Below are positions 54,121-64,000 of a stretch of 64,000 bases of DNA, piece by piece. The DNA is from Corynebacterium kefirresidentii. GTDB lineage: Bacteria > Actinomycetota > Actinomycetes > Mycobacteriales > Mycobacteriaceae. Positions within the stretch are counted from its first letter, which is position 1. Every line of letters starts with the position of its first letter. The stretch covers positions 1 through 64,000 of the forward strand of contig NGUZ01000008.1 in the NCBI GenBank assembly GCA_002154655.1. The letters run 5' to 3'. A model generated the notes under the pieces. That model ran no database searches. It saw only the letters and a program-made list of their open reading frames with translations, and was not told where the DNA came from. Made by a program: the position numbers and the translations under genes.

Positions 54121-54924
54121 ATGAATTTGGATTTTGACTCTGCCTTTACTGAACGTACTCCGCGCATTGTTAACGCAGCTAAGCTGCACCGTGCGGCTAA
54201 CCGGAAGAAGGCGAAGCAATTCCTCATTGAGGGAGAAAATGCGGTAGACGCGGCGGTATCTACCGGTGCTGCAGTCGATGTTTTTGTTACTGAGAAGGCG
54301 GCAGAGCGTTTTGGTGACATCATCACTGCGTGCGGCTACATGGGAGTGTACGTCCATCCCATCACCGATAAGGCGGCTAAGCACCTTTCCGATACAGCCA
54401 CTACTACGGGACTCTTTGCGCTTTGCAAGCCGGTGCTCTGGTCCGCGGGCAAGATCCTGAACGGCAAACCAAGCCTCGTTTCCGTTCCCGTGCTCACTTC
54501 TGAGCCGGGCAATGCCGGCACCTTGATTAGAACTTCGGATGCAATGGGCGCCGATGGTGTCATCTTTGCAGGTGAGACCGTTGATCCCCTCAGCTGCAAA
54601 GTAGCGCGCGCTTCGGCCGGCTCGCTGTTTCACGTACCTGTAGCGCGGGACCCCAATATTAAAGACGTGCTGGGTCAGCTGCGTAAGTCGGGCATGCAGA
54701 TTGTGGCAACTGCTGCCGACGGGGAAGTGGACCTAGCGGAGGCAGACCTGTCTCAGCCAACCGCGTGGCTATTTGGCAATGAGGCGCACGGGCTCGGCGA
54801 GCTGCTGGAGGAAGCAGACATGCGGGTGAGGATTCCACTGCGTGGACGCGCAGAATCTCTTAACCTCGCAACTGCCGCAAGTATTTGTCTTTATGAGTCG
54901 GCTAAGGCGCAAGCGGATAACTAG
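54121..54924 (+). CDS. TrmH/SpoU-family RNA 2'-O-methyltransferase
   Basis: A 267-residue SpoU-type knotted methyltransferase. N-terminal substrate domain (about 10-95) includes KAKQFLIEGENAVDAAV. Catalytic domain motifs: NAGTLIRTSDAMGADGVIF, WLFGNEAHGL and the SAM-binding knot RIPLRGRAESLNLATAASI. The target (rRNA or tRNA) is not determined. The ATG at 54121 is preferred because GGTAGGG precedes it and the family N-terminus starts there. It lies just before pheS, as in many actinobacteria. Confidence 0.9.
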   Translation: MNLDFDSAFTERTPRIVNAAKLHRAANRKKAKQFLIEGENAVDAAVSTGAAVDVFVTEKAAERFGDIITACGYMGVYVHPITDKAAKHLSDTATTTGLFALCKPVLWSAGKILNGKPSLVSVPVLTSEPGNAGTLIRTSDAMGADGVIFAGETVDPLSCKVARASAGSLFHVPVARDPNIKDVLGQLRKSGMQIVATAADGEVDLAEADLSQPTAWLFGNEAHGLGELLEEADMRVRIPLRGRAESLNLATAASICLYESAKAQADN

Positions 54925-54938
54925 TGTGACCCGAATGA

Positions 54939-56072
<1,134 letters not shown>

Positions 56073-56095
56073 ACCCAGAAAGGATAGACACACTA

Positions 56096-58609
56096 ATGCT
56101 TATTTCCCAAGACTGGGTTACCCGCATCCTCGGTGCTAAGAACCCCGGTTGGAGCGTTTCCCCCGCCGATATGGATTCCGGATTCGTGCGCGTAGGTTTT
56201 GAGACCGAGGGATACGCCGCTATTCCAGAGAGCACGGGGCCTCTGGTTATTGGCCAGGTCGTAGAGATTGAAGAGCTCACTCAGTTTAAAAAGCCCATTC
56301 GCTACTGCCAGGTGAATGTAGGCCAGGCTAATGGCACGGGCGAACTGCAAGGCATCATTTGTGGCGCTCGCAATTTTCGCCTGAATGACTATGTTGTCGT
56401 TGCGCTTCCAGGCTCGGAGCTTCCTGGTGGCTTTAAGATCGCGGCACGCGAGACCTACGATCACATTTCAAACGGCATGATGTGCTCCGGCGCTGAACTC
56501 GGCTTGGGCGCGCAAGCCAACGGCATCATCGTCTTAGGCGATGAAGTCGCCGATAAAGTGGGCGAGGATGCGCGCCCGATTATCGGCTTGCACGATACCG
56601 ACTTTGACGTAAACATCACCCCAGATCGTGGTTACGCACTTTCCGCACGCGGTTTGAGCCGTGAGATTGCCTCCGCTTTTGATCTGGAGTTTGCCGATAT
56701 TGCCCAGGATCCTTCCGCGGCTGGCATAGACACCTCCGCTGTGCCGGAGGCGCAGGGCTCGCTTATCGACGTCACTGTGGCTCCCGAAACCAAGGCACAG
56801 CGCTTTGGCCTCCGCAAAGTCAGCGGAATCGACCCGCAGGCACGCACCCCGTTTTGGCTGGAACGCGAGCTAATGCTCTGCGGCCAACGCAGCGTGAATT
56901 TGCCTACGGACATTACTAACTATGTGATGTTGCTTTTGGGCGCACCAATGCATGCCTTTGACGCCAACGTGATTCAGGGGAACCTCGTTGTCCGTAACGC
57001 AGCGGAGGGGGAGAAGTTTGAGACTCTTGATCATGTAAAGCGAGAACTTTCTGCAGAAGACGTGGTCATCTGTGATGACAATGGCATCCAGTCCTTGGCC
57101 GGCGTGATGGGCGGGACTACCTCTGAAATCTCGGCGGAGACCACAGACGTTGTCTTCGAATCTGCTATTTGGGATCCGATTACCGTCGCGCGTACCTCTC
57201 GCCGCCATAAGTTGTCTTCCGAATCCTCTCGCCGTTTTGAGCGCGGCGTAGATCCGGCGATCGTAGAGGTCGCCCTAGACACCGCATGTGCGCTGCTCCA
57301 GCAGCTAGCAGGCGGCACCATTGAAAAGGGGCGTACGCTTATCGGGGACGTCGCCAAGCGCGAGCCCATTGCTCTGCGCACCGCAAAGGCCAGTGACTAT
57401 GCCGGGGTTGACTACTCCCGTGAGACGGTTATTTCCCGTCTGGAAGAAGTCGGCTGCACCGTCGCGGATGAAGGTGAGCAACTGCAGGTAACACCAGCAA
57501 CCTGGCGCAATGATATTGCAATGGATGTTGACCTCGTCGAGGAGATTCTGCGCCTTGAGGGCTTGGAGGATATTCCAGCCGTGCTGCCTACCCCGGCCGG
57601 TGGCCGCGGGCTAACCCCTGCGCAGAAGCGTCGTCGGGTTATCGGACATGGTCTTGCCTATGCCGGCTATGCCGAGGTATTGCCTGCACCATTCGTGGCA
57701 AATAATACGTTTGATGTGTGGGGCCTTGACAAAGATGATGCTCGCCGCCGCACCGTAGAAGTGCAAAATCCGCTTGAGGCTGATAAGGCCATCTTGTCTA
57801 CGACGCTGCTGCCGAACATGCTGGAGGCCGTCGCCCGCAATGTGGCTCGTGGCCGCAGCGACCTCGCCCTGTACGGGCTGCAGCAGGTGGCGTTCAAGCG
57901 CGCCGAGGCATCCCCTATGCCTTCCGTAGAACAGCGACCTTCTGCAGAGGCGGTTTCTCAGCTCCTTGATACCCTGCCTGAGCAGCCGCTTCACGTTGCT
58001 ACGGTGGCTACGGGCAATATTGAGCATGAAGGCCCGTGGGGCGAGGGCCGTGCATATACCTACGCTGATGCTATCGAATCCGCCCGTCAGGTCGCTCGCG
58101 CCGCTGGTGTGGATATTGAGCTGGAGGCAGCACAGGTTCTGCCGTGGCATCCTGGCCGCTGCGCGGCCGTGAAGGTGGCTGGCACCGACGTTGTACTGGG
58201 CCATGCTGGTGAGCTGCACCCGCAGGTCTTGGAGGCCCTAAACCTACCTGCGCGCACGTGCGCTATGGAGCTGGACATTAGCGCCATGCCGTTGGAAGAA
58301 AAGTTCCCCGCACCGGTGTTGTCCTCGTTCCCCGCATTGCACCAAGACATTGCCTTGGTAGTGGATGAAGACGTACCCGCCGAGCGTGTACGCGCCATCG
58401 TGGAAGAGGGAGCAGGAGAACTCATCGAGTCCGTCGAACTCTTCGATATTTTCCGTGGTGAGCAGCTAGGAGATGGCAAGAAATCCTTGGCCTTCCAGCT
58501 TCTATTCCGTGCCGCGGACCGCACGTTGACGGATGACGAAGTCAACGAGCACCGCATGGCGGCGGCGGAATTGGCTAAGCAGCGTCTGGGCGCAGAAATG
58601 CGCGCGTAA
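56096..58609 (+). CDS. pheT: Phenylalanyl-tRNA synthetase beta subunit
   Basis: An 837-residue subunit. N-terminal tRNA-binding EMAP-like domain (about 40-160), the B3/B4 editing region (about 210-400), B5 (about 410-490), a catalytic-like core and a C-terminal anticodon-binding domain (about 745-837, PALHQDIALVVDEDVPAERV). It ends REMRA-like in GAEMRA. Full length. Operon with pheS and a strong terminator after it. Confidence 0.96.
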   Translation: MLISQDWVTRILGAKNPGWSVSPADMDSGFVRVGFETEGYAAIPESTGPLVIGQVVEIEELTQFKKPIRYCQVNVGQANGTGELQGIICGARNFRLNDYVVVALPGSELPGGFKIAARETYDHISNGMMCSGAELGLGAQANGIIVLGDEVADKVGEDARPIIGLHDTDFDVNITPDRGYALSARGLSREIASAFDLEFADIAQDPSAAGIDTSAVPEAQGSLIDVTVAPETKAQRFGLRKVSGIDPQARTPFWLERELMLCGQRSVNLPTDITNYVMLLLGAPMHAFDANVIQGNLVVRNAAEGEKFETLDHVKRELSAEDVVICDDNGIQSLAGVMGGTTSEISAETTDVVFESAIWDPITVARTSRRHKLSSESSRRFERGVDPAIVEVALDTACALLQQLAGGTIEKGRTLIGDVAKREPIALRTAKASDYAGVDYSRETVISRLEEVGCTVADEGEQLQVTPATWRNDIAMDVDLVEEILRLEGLEDIPAVLPTPAGGRGLTPAQKRRRVIGHGLAYAGYAEVLPAPFVANNTFDVWGLDKDDARRRTVEVQNPLEADKAILSTTLLPNMLEAVARNVARGRSDLALYGLQQVAFKRAEASPMPSVEQRPSAEAVSQLLDTLPEQPLHVATVATGNIEHEGPWGEGRAYTYADAIESARQVARAAGVDIELEAAQVLPWHPGRCAAVKVAGTDVVLGHAGELHPQVLEALNLPARTCAMELDISAMPLEEKFPAPVLSSFPALHQDIALVVDEDVPAERVRAIVEEGAGELIESVELFDIFRGEQLGDGKKSLAFQLLFRAADRTLTDDEVNEHRMAAAELAKQRLGAEMRA

Positions 58610-58624
58610 TTAAACCCTGCTCAG

Positions 58625-58658
58625 GGGGCGGTGAGATTTAACTCACCGCCCCTTTTTC
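58625..58658 (+). terminator. Terminator of pheST
   Basis: Perfect 11-bp stem GGGGCGGTGAG (58625-58635) with CTCACCGCCCC (58642-58652), 6-base loop, TTTTT. Confidence 0.95.
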
Positions 58659-58715
58659 ATACATTATATTCATTACTCGACGTCCATTTACCTGCACAAT
58701 CGGGCAATCTCACTG

Positions 58716-58757
58716 AATAACATACAGTCGAGTGTATTTATTGCTATAGTCCCTTCT
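58716..58757 (+). promoter_or_regulatory. argC promoter with candidate ARG box; likely leaderless
   Basis: ATACA (58722-58726) and TGTAT (58733-58737) form an inverted repeat inside AT-rich sequence, over the expected -35, resembling an ArgR site. A perfect-looking -10, TATAGT, is at 58745-58750, only 7 bp before the argC ATG, and there is no ribosome site. Transcription should start at or next to the ATG, giving a leaderless message. Confidence 0.6.
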
Positions 58758-59801
58758 ATGACTATTTCAGTAGCAATAGCAGGTGCGACCGGATACGCGG
58801 GAAGCGAGATCCTTCGCCTGCTGCTGTCGCACCCGGCGTATCTTGGCGGCGAACTACGCATTGGGGCGCTAACTGCCCATTCCACCGCAGGGAAGAAGGT
58901 CGCTGAGCTTATGCCGCACCTCCCGCAGCTGGCAGACCGTGTCATTGTGGACACGAGCGCTGAAAATCTCCGTGGACACGACATTGTATTTTTGGGCCTG
59001 CCGCACGGACATTCTGCGGCTATTTCTCAGCAGGTGGGGCCGCAGACCACGGTGATCGATTGTGCGGCCGATTTTCGCCTCCGCAATAAGACGGACTGGG
59101 ACGACTTTTATGGCGGAGAGTACGCCGGGCATTGGCCTTATGGAATCCCCGAGATTCCAGGCAATAGAGAAGTGCTGCGCCATGCCAACCGGGTAGCTGT
59201 GCCGGGGTGTTTTCCCACGGCGGTAACCCTCGCAGGTTTGCCGGCAGTTGCCCACAAACTCATTAAGCCGAGCCTCTCGGTGATTGCTATTACCGGTGTC
59301 TCCGGAGCCGGGAAGAAGGCCTCCGTGGCGCAACTCGGTGCGGAAACTATGGGAAACCTGAAGGCATATAAGCCCGGCGGCACGCACCGCCATACCCCGG
59401 AAATCGTGCAAAATCTGCAGCCGTTTGTGCAGGAAAAGCTTGACGTCAGCTTCACCCCGGTTCTAGCTCCCTTAACCCGCGGCATCTTGGCGACCATAAC
59501 GGCGGGGATGAAAGAGGGCGTCGGCAAGCGGGAAGTAGAGACTGTATTCGGTGAGTTTTATTCCCAAGAGCCCTTCTGTCACGTGCTTCCCGCCGGTCAG
59601 CAGCCCGAGACCCAAAACGTTGTAGGGACCAATATGGTGCACCTCCAAGCCCATGTGGATGAACGCGCCCGACGCCTCGTGGTTACCGCAGCACTGGACA
59701 ACCTGTGCAAAGGAACAGCCGGCGCCGCCGTGCAATGTATGAACCTAATACTCGGCTGGGATGAAACCTTGGGCTTGCCGCAAGCGGCCGTGACCCCATA
59801 A
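58758..59801 (+). CDS. argC: N-acetyl-gamma-glutamyl-phosphate reductase
   Basis: A 347-residue NADPH-dependent reductase, third step of arginine synthesis. Seen: Rossmann motif [18 protein letters not shown], the catalytic cysteine in [25 protein letters not shown] and the final dimer region [17 protein letters not shown]. First gene of argCJBDF. Promoter and operator upstream suggest ArgR control. Confidence 0.97.
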   Translation: MTISVAIAGATGYAGSEILRLLLSHPAYLGGELRIGALTAHSTAGKKVAELMPHLPQLADRVIVDTSAENLRGHDIVFLGLPHGHSAAISQQVGPQTTVIDCAADFRLRNKTDWDDFYGGEYAGHWPYGIPEIPGNREVLRHANRVAVPGCFPTAVTLAGLPAVAHKLIKPSLSVIAITGVSGAGKKASVAQLGAETMGNLKAYKPGGTHRHTPEIVQNLQPFVQEKLDVSFTPVLAPLTRGILATITAGMKEGVGKREVETVFGEFYSQEPFCHVLPAGQQPETQNVVGTNMVHLQAHVDERARRLVVTAALDNLCKGTAGAAVQCMNLILGWDETLGLPQAAVTP

Positions 59802-59817
59802 AAACTAGGAGAAAATT

Positions 59818-60987
59818 ATGACTGCAGCAGGAATTACTGGCCCGGCCGGCTTTAGCGCCGGTGCTACCACAGCGGGGATTAAACCCTCAGGCAAACCCGA
59901 TATGGCATTAGTTGTCAATAATGGACCACGCTTTGATGCGGCGGCGGTATTTACCCGTAATCGTGTTGTGGCCTCGCCGGTGAAACTCTCCCGCAAGGCG
60001 GTGGCCGATGGCCAGCTTGCCGCTATTGTCTTTAACTCTGGAAACGCCAATGCCTGCAATGGCCCGCAGGGTGATGCGGATGCCTCCGCTCTGGTAGCCG
60101 AGGTTGCCCACTCCTTGGCCCTTCCAGAAGGAAATATTGCCGCCTGTTCGACCGGGCTAATAGGCGAGCCTTTGCCTATGGAAAAAGCGTTGGCTGGTGC
60201 AGGCGCTGTGGCGAAGGCCCTAAGCGGCAGCGCGGACCATGCTCACGCAGCGGCCGAGGCTATTTTGACCACCGATACCGAAACTAAGGAAGCCTCCTAT
60301 GTAGGGGCCGGCTGGTCCGTGGGGGCCATGGGCAAGGGGGTGGGCATGATGGCCCCCTCGCTGGCGACGATGTTGGTGTGCCTTACTACCGACGCCGCCG
60401 CAAGCGCCGCTGCCCTCCAGAGCGCCCTGGACAAGGCCGTGTCGCAGACCTTCAACACTCTCGACGTAGATGGATCAACTTCTACTAATGACACGGTGAT
60501 CCTCATGGGCTCTGGGGCCTCGGGTGTTTCGCCCAGCCAAGAAGAGTTTGAAACGGCGGTGCTGGCGGTTTGCTCAGACATTGCGGACCAATTGCAAGCA
60601 GATGCAGAAGGTGTAACCAAGCGCGTCAAGATCACTGTGGAAGGCACTGCCACCGACTACCAGGCCCTCAACGCCGCGCGCACCTTGGGCCGCGACAACC
60701 TGTTCAAGTGCGCCATGTTCGGCTCTGATCCGAACTGGGGCCGCGTCCTTGCGGCGGTGGGAATGGCAGATGCAGAAATGGACCCGGAAAATATCTCGGT
60801 CTATTTCAATGGCCAGCCGGTGTGTCGTGCCTCGACGGGTGTACCCGGCGCGCGCGAGGTGGACCTTAGCGGAACTGATATCGAAGTCTGCGTGGACCTT
60901 GGAACGGGAGGTACTGGGTCTGCGTTCGTGCGGACCACGGATCTCTCTCACGCCTACGTGGAAATCAATTCGGCGTATAGCTCCTAG
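59818..60987 (+). CDS. argJ: Glutamate N-acetyltransferase / amino-acid acetyltransferase
   Basis: A 389-residue ornithine acetyltransferase that recycles the acetyl group to glutamate. It matures by self-cleavage before Thr184 in [14 protein letters not shown], the nucleophile, giving alpha and beta chains. Also [15 protein letters not shown] and [17 protein letters not shown]. 16 bp after argC. The next ribosome site, AGGGAGGAG, overlaps its stop. Confidence 0.96.
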   Translation: MTAAGITGPAGFSAGATTAGIKPSGKPDMALVVNNGPRFDAAAVFTRNRVVASPVKLSRKAVADGQLAAIVFNSGNANACNGPQGDADASALVAEVAHSLALPEGNIAACSTGLIGEPLPMEKALAGAGAVAKALSGSADHAHAAAEAILTTDTETKEASYVGAGWSVGAMGKGVGMMAPSLATMLVCLTTDAAASAAALQSALDKAVSQTFNTLDVDGSTSTNDTVILMGSGASGVSPSQEEFETAVLAVCSDIADQLQADAEGVTKRVKITVEGTATDYQALNAARTLGRDNLFKCAMFGSDPNWGRVLAAVGMADAEMDPENISVYFNGQPVCRASTGVPGAREVDLSGTDIEVCVDLGTGGTGSAFVRTTDLSHAYVEINSAYSS

Positions 60988-61000
60988 GGAGGAGATGAAA

Positions 61001-61932
61001 ATGTTTAGTGGGCTTAGTGATCAAGAGCGCGCCACCGTCCTAGCGGATGCCCTCCCGTGGCTTCAACATTATCGGGACACCATCGTAGTGGTGAAATACG
61101 GCGGCAATGCCATGGTGGACGAAGAACTTAAAGCTGCGTTTGCTGCGGACATGGTCTTTTTGCGCACCGTGGGCGTTAAGCCGGTGGTGGTGCATGGCGG
61201 TGGGCCACAGATCAACTCCATGCTCCACAAGCTTGGTATAGAAGGGGAGTTTCGAGGTGGCTTTCGCGTGACCTCTCCGGAGATCGTGGAAGTAGTTCGC
61301 ATGGTGCTTTTTGGGCAGGTAGGTCGCGGGTTAGTCAACCTCATCAATTCGCACGGTCCATATGCGGTGGGAACCTCTGGCGAAGACGCGGGACTATTCC
61401 GGGCCACCAAAAGGTTGGTGGAAGTCGATGGAAAACCTACCGATATCGGGATGGTCGGAGACATCGTAGAAGTCAATCCCACGGCCGTGACGGACGTTAT
61501 CGACGCTGGGCGCATCCCAGTGGTCTCGACCATCGCACCGGGAGAGGAAGGCGCAATTTATAACATCAATGCCGATAGCGCGGCTGGGGCTTTGGCTAGC
61601 GCAATCGGGGCAGAGCGTTTGGTCATTCTCACCAATGTGGAAGGGCTATACACGGACTGGCCAAACCGCGAATCTCTCGTGTCCAAGATCGAGCGTGGTC
61701 AACTTTCCAGACTTCTTCCCCGACTGGACTCCGGCATGATTCCCAAGATGGAATCTTGCCTCAAGGCAGTAGAAGGCGGGGTATCGGCCGCGCACGTTAT
61801 CGACGGCCGGATTGGCCACTCGGTGCTCCTAGAGCTTTTAACCCCGGGTGGCGTCGGAACCATGGTGCTGCCAGATGATTATAAGCAACACGACTACCCC
61901 GAAGGTACCATCTTCAGGAAGGATGATGCAGC

Positions 61933-61936
<4 letters not shown>
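61001..61936 (+). CDS. argB: Acetylglutamate kinase
   Basis: A 311-residue amino-acid kinase. Seen: [38 protein letters not shown] and LYTDWPN. Usually arginine-inhibited in this class of actinobacteria; the N-terminal helix needed for hexamer formation appears present ([20 protein letters not shown]). The ATG at 61001 is chosen because GGAG at 60991-60994 is 6 bp before it; an ATG at 60995 is too close. Overlaps argD by 4 bp. Confidence 0.96.

Positions 61937-64000
<2,064 letters not shown>

Overview
The window is a stretch of core chromosome from a Corynebacterium (Actinobacteria, moderately high GC). The gene order ltbR-leuCD, gpsA-ddl-thiL-ung-recG, polA, rpsA, ptsG-coaE-uvrB, usp genes, uvrA, infC-rpmI-rplT, pheST, argCJBDF is the arrangement I associate with C. 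glutamicum and relatives. Frequent GTG starts, 1-4 bp gene overlaps (TAATG, ATGA, GTGA) and clear stem-loop/T-run terminators fit. I cannot fix the species from sequence alone. No CRISPR array, insertion sequence, prophage or toxin-antitoxin module was seen.

Layout. 1-1100: two identical tRNA-Glu(CUC) genes about 690 bp apart with nothing convincing between them. 1.1-6.0 kb (minus): a pair of YhgE/Pip membrane proteins behind a palindromic candidate operator, then a histidine-rich small protein. 6.7-9.5 kb: the IclR regulator LtbR diverging from leuCD. 9.6-21 kb: a low-complexity membrane protein, a Nudix/phosphohistidine-phosphatase fusion, gpsA, ddl, a DUF3515 protein, thiL, ung, a DAK2-type kinase, recG, a biotinyl-like mini-protein lacking its lysine, rsmD, coaD and a TauE/SafE permease. 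22-25.6 kb (minus): a DUF368 (PopT-type polyprenyl-phosphate carrier) gene coupled to a polar amino-acid ABC transporter. 25.9-29.2 kb: a large secreted metallophosphoesterase with a LamG-like domain, two small membrane proteins and an unusual tRNA with a Leu (CAA) anticodon. 29.4-34.6 kb: polA, an AlkZ-type glycosylase candidate and three small accessory genes. 34.8-43 kb: rpsA, the glucose PTS permease, coaE, DUF4259, uvrB and two universal stress proteins. 43-48 kb (minus): App1-like phosphatase, HelD-type RNA polymerase-associated ATPase, a DoxX protein with an internally repeated tail, an MBL hydrolase. 48-64 kb (plus): uvrA, a penicillin-binding-fold lipoprotein, infC-rpmI-rplT with a long structured leader and an ATC start, a TM2 protein, a SpoU methyltransferase, pheST, and the arginine operon argCJBDF, whose argF runs off the right edge.

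How it fits together. Most of the window is housekeeping: branched-chain and arginine biosynthesis, translation, nucleotide excision repair (uvrA, uvrB) with polA and ung, glucose uptake, cell-wall precursors (ddl, decaprenyl-phosphate recycling). I found no clearly new multi-gene defence or metabolic system. The items most worth follow-up are: the ATC-initiated infC and its leader; the class-I-shaped tRNA-Leu; the lysine-less biotinyl-like protein; the DUF368-ABC transporter operon; the duplicated His-rich protein; the tandem YhgE/Pip pair and its operator; and the DoxX protein with a repeated helical tail.
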